Shown piece by piece: positions 56,058-64,000 of a DNA stretch of 64,000 nt. Below the pieces are notes generated by a model. That model ran no database searches. It worked only from the letters and a program-made list of their open reading frames with translations, and was not told where the DNA came from. This DNA is from Halorubrum persicum. Its GTDB lineage: Archaea > Halobacteriota > Halobacteria > Halobacteriales > Haloferacaceae. The first letter of the stretch is position 1. Every line of letters begins with the position of its first letter. The position numbers and the translations under genes are program-made. The stretch lies in NCBI RefSeq assembly GCF_002727125.1, contig NZ_NHOA01000139.1, positions 33,584-97,583 on the forward strand, in the 5' to 3' direction.

Positions 56058-57983
56058 CTACTTGAACCGGAACGTCTCCAGGTTCTTCGGGGCGAACGTC
56101 CGCATGTTGTAGTCGTGGTACAGCGCGGACGAGAGGTCCTGGACGGACCGCTCGTCGCCGTGGACGCACAGCACCTTCTCGGGGCGGGGGTTCATCGTCT
56201 TCACGAAGTTCTCCAACCCCTGCCGGTCGGCGTGTCCGGAGAAGCCGTCGACGACCTCGGTCCCCATCTCCAGGGTGAGCGTGTCGCCGCGACCGCCGCC
56301 GCCCCAGCCGTCGACCGGGATCTCGTCCCAGCCGTTCTGGATCCGGCGACCGAGCGTCCCCTGCGCCTGGTACCCGACGAAGACGAGGTTCGAGTTCGGG
56401 TCGGAGCCGATGTGGCGCAGCCACGACATGATCGGCCCGCCCTCGATCATCCCCGACGTGGAGATGACGATACACTCGTCGCCGTCGGCGACCTCCTGTC
56501 GTTCGTCCTCGCCGCCGTCGATGTGGTTGAACTGGTCGGCGAGGAACGGGTTCTCGTCGTCGTGGAAGATCCGGTCGCGGAGGTCGTCGCGGAGGTACTC
56601 GGGGTACGTGGTGTGGATCGCGGTCGCCTCCCAGATCATCCCGTCGAGGTGGACGGGCATCTCCGGGATATCGCCGTTGCGCATCGCCTCCTCTAAGACG
56701 AGCATGATCTCCTGAGATCGCCCCACCGCGAACGCGGGGATGACGACCTTCCCGCCCTCCTCGTACGTCTCGTTGATGACCTCCTTGAGCGCCTCCTCGG
56801 AGTCGGCCTGATCGGTCTGGTAGTCGTCGCGGCCGCCGTAGGTGGACTCCAAGACGAGCGTCTCGACGCGCGGGAAGTCGTTGACGGCGCCGTTGAACAG
56901 GCGGGTGTCCTCGTAGTGGATGTCCCCGGAGAAGGCGACGTTGTAGAGGCCGTCGCCGATGTGGAAGTGGGTGACGGCGCTGCCGAGGATGTGGCCGGCG
57001 TTGTGGAACGTGAGCTTCACGTCCGGCGCGATGTCGGTCACGTCGCCGTACTCCAGCGGGATCGTGTGTTTGATCGCCTCGCGGACCTGCGACGACTCGT
57101 ACGGGGGCGTTCGCCCGTCCTTGGCGGCGACGTCGAGGTAGTCGAGGGTGAGCAGCCCCATCAGGTCGCGGGTCGGCTCCGTCGCGTAGATCGGGCCGTC
57201 GTAGCCGTACTTATACAGGAGCGGGATGAGCGCCGAGTGGTCGAGGTGGGCGTGCGTGAGGATGACCGCGTCGAGGGTCGCGGCGCCCGCCCCGAGCGCC
57301 TCGGGGACCTGGAGGTACGGCACCTCGCCCTCGGCGCCGGGCTTGTCGCCGCAGTCGATGAGGATGCGCGTCTCGGGCGTCGAGAGGATGAAGGCCGCGC
57401 GACCGACCTCGCGACAGCAGCCGAGCGTCGTAATCCGGACCCACTCGTCGTCGGACATCTCCTCGCGGTGGATCTGCCGACCCACGCGTTCGAGGATGTC
57501 GCGTCGCTCCTCGCGTTCGTTCTTCAGGAAGCCGCGCACGTTCGAGACGGTGGAGGACTCGATCGGGGGCGTGCGAACGACCTCGGGGGTCCAGCCGACC
57601 TCCTGCGTGATCTCTCGGAGCGTCGAGCCGCGGCGACCGATCACCATCCCGGGCTTTTCGGCCTCGATGACGACCTCGCCGGTGTCCTCGTGGAAGTCGA
57701 GGTCGGTCACGCCGGCCTCCTCCGGGATCACCGAGCGGACCTCTTCCTCGGCGCGTGCCGGGGGAGAGAGCGCGCTCGGGTCCGGACGGACGGTGATCCG
57801 CTTCCGGAGCTTGGAGGCGAGCCGGCGGATCAGATCGCCGTCGCCGGCGAACCGCTTCGGGTCGCGCGTGTACACGACCAGTTCCGGTCCCTCGTATTTC
57901 ACGTCGGTGACCGTGATGTCGTTCGGAATCTCCTGTTCGATCTCTGATTTCAGGGTATCGAGTTGCTTATCGACTTGACTCAT
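56058..57983 (-). CDS. Beta-CASP ribonuclease aCPSF1 (KH-domain CPSF73 homologue)
   Basis: A 641-residue archaeal RNA nuclease. Two KH-like RNA-binding domains occupy about residues 1-145 (second with VIEAEKPGMVIGRRGSTLRE). The metallo-beta-lactamase domain has LTHAHLDHSALIP and FSGDIHYEDTRLF. The beta-CASP part has LESTYGGRDDYQ, SGMIEGGPI and GTLGRRIQNG, and FSGHADRQGLENF is another metal motif. In archaea it is the general 3'-end-forming/termination nuclease. The start is at MSQVDKQL, but no AT-rich box lies at leaderless distance; the nearest is about 180 bases upstream (58163-58172), so a long 5' leader is possible. Confidence 0.97.
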   Translation of the reverse strand: MSQVDKQLDTLKSEIEQEIPNDITVTDVKYEGPELVVYTRDPKRFAGDGDLIRRLASKLRKRITVRPDPSALSPPARAEEEVRSVIPEEAGVTDLDFHEDTGEVVIEAEKPGMVIGRRGSTLREITQEVGWTPEVVRTPPIESSTVSNVRGFLKNEREERRDILERVGRQIHREEMSDDEWVRITTLGCCREVGRAAFILSTPETRILIDCGDKPGAEGEVPYLQVPEALGAGAATLDAVILTHAHLDHSALIPLLYKYGYDGPIYATEPTRDLMGLLTLDYLDVAAKDGRTPPYESSQVREAIKHTIPLEYGDVTDIAPDVKLTFHNAGHILGSAVTHFHIGDGLYNVAFSGDIHYEDTRLFNGAVNDFPRVETLVLESTYGGRDDYQTDQADSEEALKEVINETYEEGGKVVIPAFAVGRSQEIMLVLEEAMRNGDIPEMPVHLDGMIWEATAIHTTYPEYLRDDLRDRIFHDDENPFLADQFNHIDGGEDERQEVADGDECIVISTSGMIEGGPIMSWLRHIGSDPNSNLVFVGYQAQGTLGRRIQNGWDEIPVDGWGGGGRGDTLTLEMGTEVVDGFSGHADRQGLENFVKTMNPRPEKVLCVHGDERSVQDLSSALYHDYNMRTFAPKNLETFRFK

Positions 57984-58162
57984 ATCTCACCGCGGGTCGT
58001 CGCGATCGCCGTCGCCGTCGGGTCGTGTCGCGTTTCGGGACGCGGCTCGGCGCCGGACGGGCGACCGTGACGGGGTAGGCATAGTGGTAGTAGTACTGTC
58101 CGTAGGTGGTACCGTGCGGGAACAGCCAGCGAAAACCCGCTTGCCTGATGATAAGCCCGGTC

Positions 58163-58172
58163 GTTATAAAAC
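58163..58172. promoter_or_regulatory. Possible bidirectional TATA element between aCPSF1 and the 58214 gene
   Basis: GTTATAAAAC reads as TATA on the plus strand and GTTTTATAAC on the minus strand. To the right it would serve the gene at 58214 with a leader of about 20 bases; to the left, aCPSF1 with a leader of about 150 bases. No other AT-rich element is seen in the 230-base gap. Confidence 0.4.
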
Positions 58173-58213
58173 CCTTCGCAAATGGCAAACCCCCCGCCTC
58201 CGAAGCCCCACAC

Positions 58214-58723
58214 ATGCACATCACGCCCGAGAGGGTCCGCGACGAACACGCGTGGGTCCGCGAGCGATCCCCGGTCGTCGTCCCGGTCATCAACGACACG
58301 CGCGAGCGGCTCGGCCGCCTCTTCGAGACCGACGTGGACTCCGTCACCCCCGAGGCGTACCGCCGCGAGGTCGACGCGGTGTTCGCGGACGGCGAAGTGG
58401 CGGTGAACGTCGCCGGCTGCGTCGCCGTGCTTCGCGACCTCGACGTGGCGGGGGATTACCCGGGGTTCGTCGTCGACGAGGTGCTCGGCCGCGAGCTGGC
58501 CGCGACCGTCGCCGGCGGGCGCCCGCTCTCGCTGCTCGCGCAGGCGACGTTCCACCTCGTCGACGTGCGGGTCACGGAGGACGCGACCGCCGACGCGGCG
58601 GGCGCAGCGGGCGCCGACGACCTCGACGCCGCGCTCGCGGCGGGGTTTCAGACGCGGCTCCCCGGCTGGGAGTGGCGGGAGGAAGAGAGCCCGTTCGCGG
58701 TCGCGGCGGACGGGGACGCGTAG
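58214..58723 (+). CDS. Haloarchaeal hypothetical protein
   Basis: A 169-residue soluble protein starting MHITPERVRDEHAWVRE. I do not recognise a family. It has repeated mixed alpha/beta segments (SPVVVPVINDTRERLGRL, VAVNVAGCVAVLRDLDV), an acidic C-terminus ending WEWREEESPFAV, and no signal or membrane segment. The frame is open further upstream, but those codons have atypical composition, so the ATG at 58214 is used. It converges on the SDR gene with only 3 bases between stop codons. Confidence 0.72.
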   Translation: MHITPERVRDEHAWVRERSPVVVPVINDTRERLGRLFETDVDSVTPEAYRREVDAVFADGEVAVNVAGCVAVLRDLDVAGDYPGFVVDEVLGRELAATVAGGRPLSLLAQATFHLVDVRVTEDATADAAGAAGADDLDAALAAGFQTRLPGWEWREEESPFAVAADGDA

Positions 58724-58726
58724 GAG

Positions 58727-59635
58727 TCAGCTCGTGAACGTCCGGACGAACTCGTACCCCCGATCGAGGAGCGCGTCGGGGAGGAACCGCGCGAGCACGC
58801 CGACCCGAGCCGCGGTGCCGGGCTGGACGCGGGCGGGCGGCTGCGTCGCGCTCGCGGCGTTGACGATCGCGGCGGCGACGACCCCGGGCTCGACGGCACC
58901 GGGGCCGTCACCCCCGAGCAGCTGGGTGTCCTCGAAGATCGCGTAGAACTCCTCGTAGGCGCCGGAGCGGTCGATCCCCGACTCGTCGGATGCGATGCCG
59001 TCGGCGTCAGCCTCGCTCCCGCCGTCGGTCGCCCCGCCCGCCTCTCGCTCCGCGCGCTTCGAGAAGTTCGTTCGCACGGGGCCGGGTTCGACGACGACCA
59101 CGTCGATCCCGTACTCCGACACCTCGTTGCGGAGGGCGTCCGACAGCGCCTCGATCGCGAACTTCGAGCCGCTGTACACGCCGCCGCCGGGGAACGACAC
59201 CCGCCCGGCGACCGAGGAGACGTTGACGATCGTGCCGTCGCGCTCCCGGCGCATCCCGGGGAGGACGGCCTTGATGAGCCGGTGCGGGCCGTACACGTTC
59301 ACGTCGAACTGCTCGTGGACCTTCGCGGTCGGCACGTCCTCGACCGGGCCGAACTGGCCGTAGCCGGCGTTGTTGATCAGCGCGTCGATCGCGCCCTCCT
59401 CGTCCAAGATACGGTCGACGACGCGGTCGACGTCGCTCTGGTCCGTGACGTCGAGCGTCGCCAGCTCGCAGCCCGCCTCGCCGAGCGTCTCGATGTCCGC
59501 GGGGTTCCGCGCGGTCGCGTACACGGTCCACCCCTCGTCGAGGAACGCGCGCGCCGCGGCGCGACCGATGCCCGAGGAACAGCCGGTGATGAGTACCGTC
59601 TTCTGCACGCGTCGTGGGTCGGTCCCCGACGGCAT
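58727..59635 (-). CDS. SDR family oxidoreductase (17-beta-HSD/retinol-dehydrogenase-like)
   Basis: A 302-residue short-chain dehydrogenase. VLITGCSSGIGRAAARAF is the cofactor motif, NNAGYGQFGPVEDV the NNAG motif, and VSSVAGRVSFPGGGVYSGSKFAIEAL contains the Ser and Tyr-x-x-x-Lys catalytic residues. Unlike the SDR at 8188, it has a longer C-terminal region, with VEPGPVRTNF followed by an acidic insertion, and the layout of membrane-associated lipid- or steroid-type SDRs. A GTG nine codons in is a second possible start. The substrate is unknown. Confidence 0.92.
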   Translation of the reverse strand: MPSGTDPRRVQKTVLITGCSSGIGRAAARAFLDEGWTVYATARNPADIETLGEAGCELATLDVTDQSDVDRVVDRILDEEGAIDALINNAGYGQFGPVEDVPTAKVHEQFDVNVYGPHRLIKAVLPGMRRERDGTIVNVSSVAGRVSFPGGGVYSGSKFAIEALSDALRNEVSEYGIDVVVVEPGPVRTNFSKRAEREAGGATDGGSEADADGIASDESGIDRSGAYEEFYAIFEDTQLLGGDGPGAVEPGVVAAAIVNAASATQPPARVQPGTAARVGVLARFLPDALLDRGYEFVRTFTS

Positions 59636-59707
59636 AACTCTCCCGACCGCCGGCGGAAACCGGCTCCGAAAAACGAAACGCGCGACCGCGGACCGCCCGC
59701 CGTCGCG

Positions 59708-60505
<798 letters not shown>

Positions 60506-60509
60506 GATA

Positions 60510-60989
60510 TCACTCGGTGTCGAACGCCGCCGCGCCGACGTACCCCGACTCGGTCCGCACGTCGTACGCGTCGCCACGCACGATCGCGGACCGCTCGGCG
60601 CCTTCGAACGCGACGTCTCGCTGTGTCGAATTAGCGCTCGCGCGACCCATATATCTTTCCTCACAGGCACGCACCGTCCCCGAAATCCCGCGAACGCGGA
60701 TCCCGACGGGGTCGCCGTCGACCTCGGCCACGCAGCCGATCGCCGCGCGCGCGTCGTCGACGTGGCCGTGGCGGGCCCGGACGATCGCCTCTCCCTCGCC
60801 GCCGTCGTGCGAGAATGACAGCAGCGTGAGGTCGGCGTCGGCGCTGCCGGCGTCGCCGAGGAGGTTGCCGGCGGCGTACCACAGCGCTCGCTGGAACCCG
60901 CGGCGGCCGATCTCGGCGTCGGGCCACGTCTCGATCCCGACCGCGAGGTACCGCCAGCGCGGCCGGAGGTGTTTGGGGAGGTGTTTCAC
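60510..60989 (-). CDS. rnp2: RNase P protein component 2 (Pop5/Rpp14 family)
   Basis: A 159-residue RNase P/MRP protein. MKHLPKHLRPRWRYLAVGIE is the typical Pop5 start; RRGFQRALWYAAGNLLGDAG and VRARHGHVDDARAAI follow, with GTVRACEERYMGR ending the conserved core. About 45 further residues form a C-terminal extension with no recognised motif. The start codon is GTG, 7 bases after the methyltransferase stop. It works with the Rpp30 protein encoded upstream and the RNase P RNA, whose gene is not in this window. Confidence 0.93.
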   Translation of the reverse strand: MKHLPKHLRPRWRYLAVGIETWPDAEIGRRGFQRALWYAAGNLLGDAGSADADLTLLSFSHDGGEGEAIVRARHGHVDDARAAIGCVAEVDGDPVGIRVRGISGTVRACEERYMGRASANSTQRDVAFEGAERSAIVRGDAYDVRTESGYVGAAAFDTE

Positions 60990-60996
60990 GGCGGAG

Positions 60997-61656
60997 TCAC
61001 GCCCCGCGTCCCTCGACCGAGCCCGTCTCCGCCGCGTCGGCCAGCGCCGCGCCGCGCTCCGCGACGATCACGGCCACCTGATCGTGGACGCGCTCGACCG
61101 CGGTCACCGCGAACCCCTCGACCGTGAACGCCTCGACGAGGGTGCCGACGGTCGCCGGGTCGTCGACCTCCGGCCCGTAGAAGGGCGCCTCAGGGTCCGG
61201 CTCCTCGAAGAAGGCCACGTCGCCGAGGACGATACGGCGGGCGCCCGTGGCGGCCATCTCGCGGATCGCCGCGCGCTTCTCGTCGTCCGCGAGGTGGTGG
61301 AGCGCGAAGTTCGAGGTGACGACGTCGACCCGCTGGTCGGGGTCGATCTCGGGATCGCGGAACTCGCCGTACGCGAACGCGACGTTCGCGAGGCCGCGCT
61401 CGTCGGCCTTGCGGCGGCCCTCCTCCATCATTCCCTCGCTGATGTCGCGGGCGAGCACGCGCTCGGCGTCGGGGGCGAGCGCGAGGGCGATGGCGCCCGT
61501 GCCGGCGCCCAGATCGAGGACGACGTCGTCGGCGTTCGGCGCGGCGTAGTCGACGACGAGGCTCGCGCAGGCGTGGTACTCGTCGCTCTTCGAGTCGTCG
61601 TACTCGGCCGCCTTCTCGGAGAAGCGCGCGGCGTGCTCCTCAACCGTCTTCTTCAT
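60997..61656 (-). CDS. Class I SAM-dependent methyltransferase in RNase P operon
   Basis: A 219-residue methyltransferase. VVLDLGAGTGAIALALAPDA is motif I; SNFALHHLADDEKRAAIREM and RRIVLGDVAFFEEPDPEA follow. It resembles small-molecule or quinone-type methyltransferases more than known RNA methylases, but its place between two RNase P subunits suggests an RNA-linked role. Its start overlaps the end of the Rpp30 gene by 17 bases, and its stop is 7 bases from Pop5, so expression is tightly coupled. The substrate is unknown. Confidence 0.88.
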   Translation of the reverse strand: MKKTVEEHAARFSEKAAEYDDSKSDEYHACASLVVDYAAPNADDVVLDLGAGTGAIALALAPDAERVLARDISEGMMEEGRRKADERGLANVAFAYGEFRDPEIDPDQRVDVVTSNFALHHLADDEKRAAIREMAATGARRIVLGDVAFFEEPDPEAPFYGPEVDDPATVGTLVEAFTVEGFAVTAVERVHDQVAVIVAERGAALADAAETGSVEGRGA

Positions 61657-62371
61657 ACCTGCCCAGTCGGACCCCCGGCTCTATGAAGGCCCCGGAGCGA
61701 CGGTCCCGGTTGCGCTCCGCGATCTCGCCCCACGCTCGGAGCCCCGCCTCGATCCACTCCGGGTCGAATCCGACCGCCTCGGCGGCGGCGACGACCTCGC
61801 GCGGCGCCCGGAGCTCGAGGTGCGACCGCGGGTTCGCGCTGACGACGTGAGGCGCGTCGTAGTAGGTCACGATCTCGCGGAGCTTCCGGAGGTCCGCCAG
61901 CGCGCGGACCCGCTTCCCGCCCGTCGCGCGGAACAGGGGCCCGAGGTCGAACTCCACGTGGACGTCGTTGTCGCGGGCGGCCTTCGCGAGGACGTGGTTG
62001 AAGTCGCCCGAGCCGTCCATCGGGCGGACTAACACGTCGACGCGGGGCTCCTCGACCGCGAAGCGGTTGAGGCCGTCGTCGCCGCCGACGAGACAGACGA
62101 CCGTGCGGCTCGACCGGTAGTTTCCCACCGCGCCCGAGGCGCTCGTGGCGTCGTCGGCATCGATCTCGACCGCGTCGACGACGTCGACCCCGTTCGCCTC
62201 GCGGAGCGCGGCTGCCTCGCGTGACCGGTCTTCGGCGGCGTTGCCGCCGACCGGATCGAGCCCTTCCCGCGTGCGGACGACGACCCCGTCGTAGCCGTAC
62301 CGCGCCGCGGTGGCGGCGTGGCGGGCGGCGGTCGCGTCGCCGTCGGGGCGGGCGTGGACGGCCTCGTACAT
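61640..62371 (-). CDS. rnp3: RNase P protein component 3 (Rpp30)
   Basis: A 243-residue TIM-barrel-like RNase P protein that pairs with Pop5. MYEAVHARPDGDATAARHAA is the start, TAARYGYDGVVVRTREGL the first strand-helix, and RPMDGSGDFNHVLAKAARDN and YYDAPHVVSANPRSHLELRA are family features. The C-terminal roughly 30 residues after WGEIAERN are low-complexity. The frame is open 27 codons further upstream, but homology starts here. It is the first gene of the Rpp30-methyltransferase-Pop5-PsmA operon. Confidence 0.93.
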   Translation of the reverse strand: MYEAVHARPDGDATAARHAATAARYGYDGVVVRTREGLDPVGGNAAEDRSREAAALREANGVDVVDAVEIDADDATSASGAVGNYRSSRTVVCLVGGDDGLNRFAVEEPRVDVLVRPMDGSGDFNHVLAKAARDNDVHVEFDLGPLFRATGGKRVRALADLRKLREIVTYYDAPHVVSANPRSHLELRAPREVVAAAEAVGFDPEWIEAGLRAWGEIAERNRDRRSGAFIEPGVRLGRYEEDG

Positions 62372-62450
62372 GTCCGCCCGTTTCGGCTCCGGGGGTATCG
62401 AGGTTGCGCTTCGCCGACGGCTTTTTGAACCGCTCTCCGGAACGGCTCGC

Positions 62451-62735
62451 ATGGCCGCGGAGTTAGAGGAAAAGACGGACCGCTACGAGGGGATGCTCGC
62501 CGACGCCCTGGAGGTCGCGGAGCCGCGCCCGCCCGCCGACACCCCGCTCGGCGAGGCCGCCGCCGACGTGCTGGAGATGGCCGAGTCGTACCTGGACGAC
62601 GGGAGGCATTTCCGCGACGCCGGCGACCCGGTCAACGCGCTCGCGTCGTACTCGTACGGCTACGGCTGGCTCGACGCCGGCGTCCGGATGGGGCTGTTCG
62701 CCGTTCCCGACGACACCGAACTGTTCACCACGTGA
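62451..62735 (+). CDS. DUF357 family protein
   Basis: A 94-residue helical protein typical of archaeal DUF357. It has ELEEKTDRYEGMLADALEVA, then AESYLDDGRHFRDAGDPVNA and LASYSYGYGWLDAGVRMGLF, a pair of helices with conserved Tyr/Gly. Many archaea carry it near information-processing genes, but its function is not known. CTTTTTGAAC is about 27 bases upstream of the ATG. It is divergent from the RNase P operon, sharing an 80-base promoter region. Confidence 0.9.
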   Translation: MAAELEEKTDRYEGMLADALEVAEPRPPADTPLGEAAADVLEMAESYLDDGRHFRDAGDPVNALASYSYGYGWLDAGVRMGLFAVPDDTELFTT

Positions 62736-62843
62736 GCCGCTCACCTCCCGGCCCCCCTTTGCGACGTATAAACCCCGCGACGCCCCTCGTCGCTTCCGGG
62801 CGCGGGCGCTTTTTACGTCGAGCGCGTCAACGGAGAGTCACAC

Positions 62844-63521
62844 ATGACTGACGCGCTGTTCGTCGTGAGCGAAGAGGGGTACTGGGCCGAGGAGTGTATC
62901 GAGCCGCTGACCACGCTCGAAGCCGAGGGCGTCGACGTGACGGTCGCGACCCCGTCCGGGTCGCCGCCGGCCGTCGACGAGCGGTCGCTCGACCCGGAGG
63001 CCGCGGGCGGCGAGGAGCGGGTCGCGGAGCTCCGTGAGGTCGACGAGGAGCACCCGAAACTGAACGATCCCGAGCCGATCGCGACCGTCGCGGCCGAGGA
63101 GTACGACGCGGTCGTGTTCCCCGGCGGTCACGGCACCGTCTGGGACGTGAACCAGGACCGGCACGCCCGGCAGCTCCTGCTCGACGCGGTCGCGGGCGAG
63201 GAGAGCGTCGCGCTCGTCGTCTGCCACGCGGTCGGCATCCTCGCGTTCACGCGCGAGGCAGACGGGACGCCCCTCGTCGAGGGACGCTCCGTCACCGGCT
63301 TTCCGAACGCGTGGGAGGAGGACATCGTCGACGACGACGACGTGATGCCGGACGGCCGAAAGCTCCCGTACTGGGTGGAAGACGAGGTCGTCCTCGCGGG
63401 CGCCGACTGGGACGCCGAGCTCGGCGCCGACACGAGCGTCACGGTCGACGGCGACCTGATCACCGCGCGCGGCCCGGGCTCGTCGGCCGACGCGGCGCAG
63501 ACGCTGCTCGACGCGCTGTAG
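62844..63521 (+). CDS. DJ-1/PfpI (glutamine amidotransferase-like) family protein
   Basis: A 225-residue protein with the DJ-1/PfpI fold. VVFPGGHGTVWDVNQDRHA and LVVCHAVGILAFTRE, which holds the nucleophilic Cys in the elbow, are clear. PVTGF-like SVTGFPNAWEEDIVDD and the acidic lid match the Hsp31/YhbO-type branch. Members act as glyoxalase III, deglycase or chaperone. Methylglyoxal detoxification would be apt with the methylglyoxal synthase in this window, but that is inference. It stands alone, about 100 bases after the DUF357 gene. Confidence 0.9.
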   Translation: MTDALFVVSEEGYWAEECIEPLTTLEAEGVDVTVATPSGSPPAVDERSLDPEAAGGEERVAELREVDEEHPKLNDPEPIATVAAEEYDAVVFPGGHGTVWDVNQDRHARQLLLDAVAGEESVALVVCHAVGILAFTREADGTPLVEGRSVTGFPNAWEEDIVDDDDVMPDGRKLPYWVEDEVVLAGADWDAELGADTSVTVDGDLITARGPGSSADAAQTLLDAL

Positions 63522-63545
63522 GGAGGGACGAACGCGGCGTACGCG

Positions 63546-63830
63546 TCAGCGAATCACGAACGCCGGCTCCTCGATCCGCTCGCTCTTACACTCCGGGCAC
63601 CGCGAGGGCTCGTTGATCGGGTCGTCGAAGCCGTCGAAGCCGCAGTCGCGGCACGCGGGCGGCGCGACGAGGAGTTCCTCGTCGGCGCCGTCGTCCGCGA
63701 CCGACCGCGAGACGTGTTCGACGTGGTCGTACACGACGGGCGTCGGCAGCGACAGCGCCTCCCCGAGGTCGCTCGCGGTCGCCGGTTCCTCGCGGAGCAT
63801 GTCGGCGATGCGCTGGCGGGTCGTCTCCAT
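63546..63830 (-). CDS. Small HTH transcriptional regulator with C-terminal zinc ribbon
   Basis: A 94-residue protein. The N-terminal half is a winged-helix type DNA-binding module (RQRIADMLREEPATASDLGE, then SLPTPVVYDHVEHVSRSV). The C-terminal half is a zinc ribbon, CRDCGFDGFD and CPECKSERI. This combination is common among archaeal regulators of unknown target. TTTTATCTA on the minus strand (63852-63860) lies about 27 bases before the ATG at 63830, selecting it over the longer open frame. Confidence 0.87.
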   Translation of the reverse strand: METTRQRIADMLREEPATASDLGEALSLPTPVVYDHVEHVSRSVADDGADEELLVAPPACRDCGFDGFDDPINEPSRCPECKSERIEEPAFVIR

Positions 63831-63888
63831 GGGTCGATTTTGGGGGGAGTAGATAAAACGTCGACGGCGATTTCGCCGGCGTCCCGCC

Positions 63889-64000
63889 TCACTCGTCCGT
63901 GGTCGGCGCCAGCACCACGAGCGCCGCGGCGTCCTCGGTCGCGGTCGGCTCGACCGCCGTCTCACCGTCGAATCGGACGATCTCGCCGGCCTCGACGGCG
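63889..64000 (-). CDS. C-terminal fragment of a cupin/pirin-like protein, 5' end outside window
   Basis: The last 36 codons of a gene entering from the right edge. The readable end is AVEAGEIVRFDGETAVEPTA followed by AALVVLAPTTDE, a small beta-strand pattern like the final strands of cupin or pirin C-terminal domains. Too little is present to name the enzyme. The stop is the TGA at 63889-63891 (minus strand). Confidence 0.45.
   Translation of the reverse strand, partial: AVEAGEIVRFDGETAVEPTATEDAAALVVLAPTTDE

Noticed and set aside
58182..58406. Arg/Ser/Pro-rich frame overlapping the 58214 gene start
   Set aside because: Composition typical of an out-of-frame reading of GC-rich DNA; the 58214 frame has protein-like alternation.

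Overview
The window is chromosomal DNA of a haloarchaeon, most likely a Halorubrum-like member of the Halobacteria. The DNA is very GC-rich with strong third-position GC, and the predicted proteins are acidic (Asp/Glu-rich). The information-processing genes are archaeal: eL42, eS27, aIF2-alpha, Nop10, TFS, RNase P Rpp30 and Pop5, proteasome alpha, and the KH/beta-CASP nuclease aCPSF1. Many genes start about 26-30 bases downstream of a TATA-like box, as in leaderless haloarchaeal transcripts. A few genes use GAGGTGA-type Shine-Dalgarno sites instead. The window is densely coding, with no rRNA, CRISPR array, insertion sequence or integrase recognised, and no gene-free stretch longer than about 300 bases.

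Layout. 1-3.1 kb: the end of a type IV pilus/Tad-like secretion ATPase gene and its membrane platform gene. 3.2-7.2 kb: a Trm9-like methyltransferase, a chemotaxis transducer and a DoxX-type membrane pair. 7.45 kb: tRNA-Gly(TCC) followed by a partial copy of its own 3' end. 7.6-16.4 kb: metabolic and housekeeping genes (GrpB, SDR, flavoprotein, phosphoesterase, O-methyltransferase, methylmalonyl-CoA mutase large subunit and epimerase, YbjQ, a formate/nitrite-type channel, a cyclase). 16.4-18.8 kb: the translation operon eL42-eS27-aIF2a-Nop10-PAC2. 18.9-29.6 kb: a thiolase with its DUF35 partner, two histidine kinases, a double-domain glyoxalase-like protein, a UbiA prenyltransferase, an EamA-like protein and a MATE transporter. 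29.7-39.8 kb: an iron-type dehydrogenase, an RNA-ligase-fold protein that appears to have lost its catalytic residues, gyrB-gyrA, an acetyl-CoA-synthetase-like enzyme, a peroxiredoxin and TatA. 39.8 kb: tRNA-Arg(CCT), again followed by fragments of its own T-arm. 40-41.9 kb: DUF1405, TRIC and SMR membrane proteins.

42.0-52.9 kb is the most distinctive region. It holds a second secretion ATPase and platform pair, then five tightly overlapping small genes, then one large gene on the opposite strand. All six of the latter encode a prepilin-peptidase-like motif followed by a hydrophobic helix. Together they look like a complete, dedicated type IV pilus-like machine with an unusual set of subunits.

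53.0-64.0 kb: an AlaX-type editing hydrolase, TFS, haloarchaeal hypothetical proteins, methylglyoxal synthase, aCPSF1 with what may be a long 5' leader, an SDR, the operon Rpp30-methyltransferase-Pop5-PsmA, a DUF357 protein, a DJ-1-type protein, a small HTH/zinc-ribbon protein and the end of a truncated cupin-like gene.

Functional links. Propionate/methylmalonyl-CoA metabolism is represented by the mutase large subunit and the epimerase; the B12-binding small subunit is not here. Methylglyoxal synthase and the glyoxalase-like protein could be ends of one pathway. All assignments rest on reading translated sequence and recalling family motifs; no database search was run.
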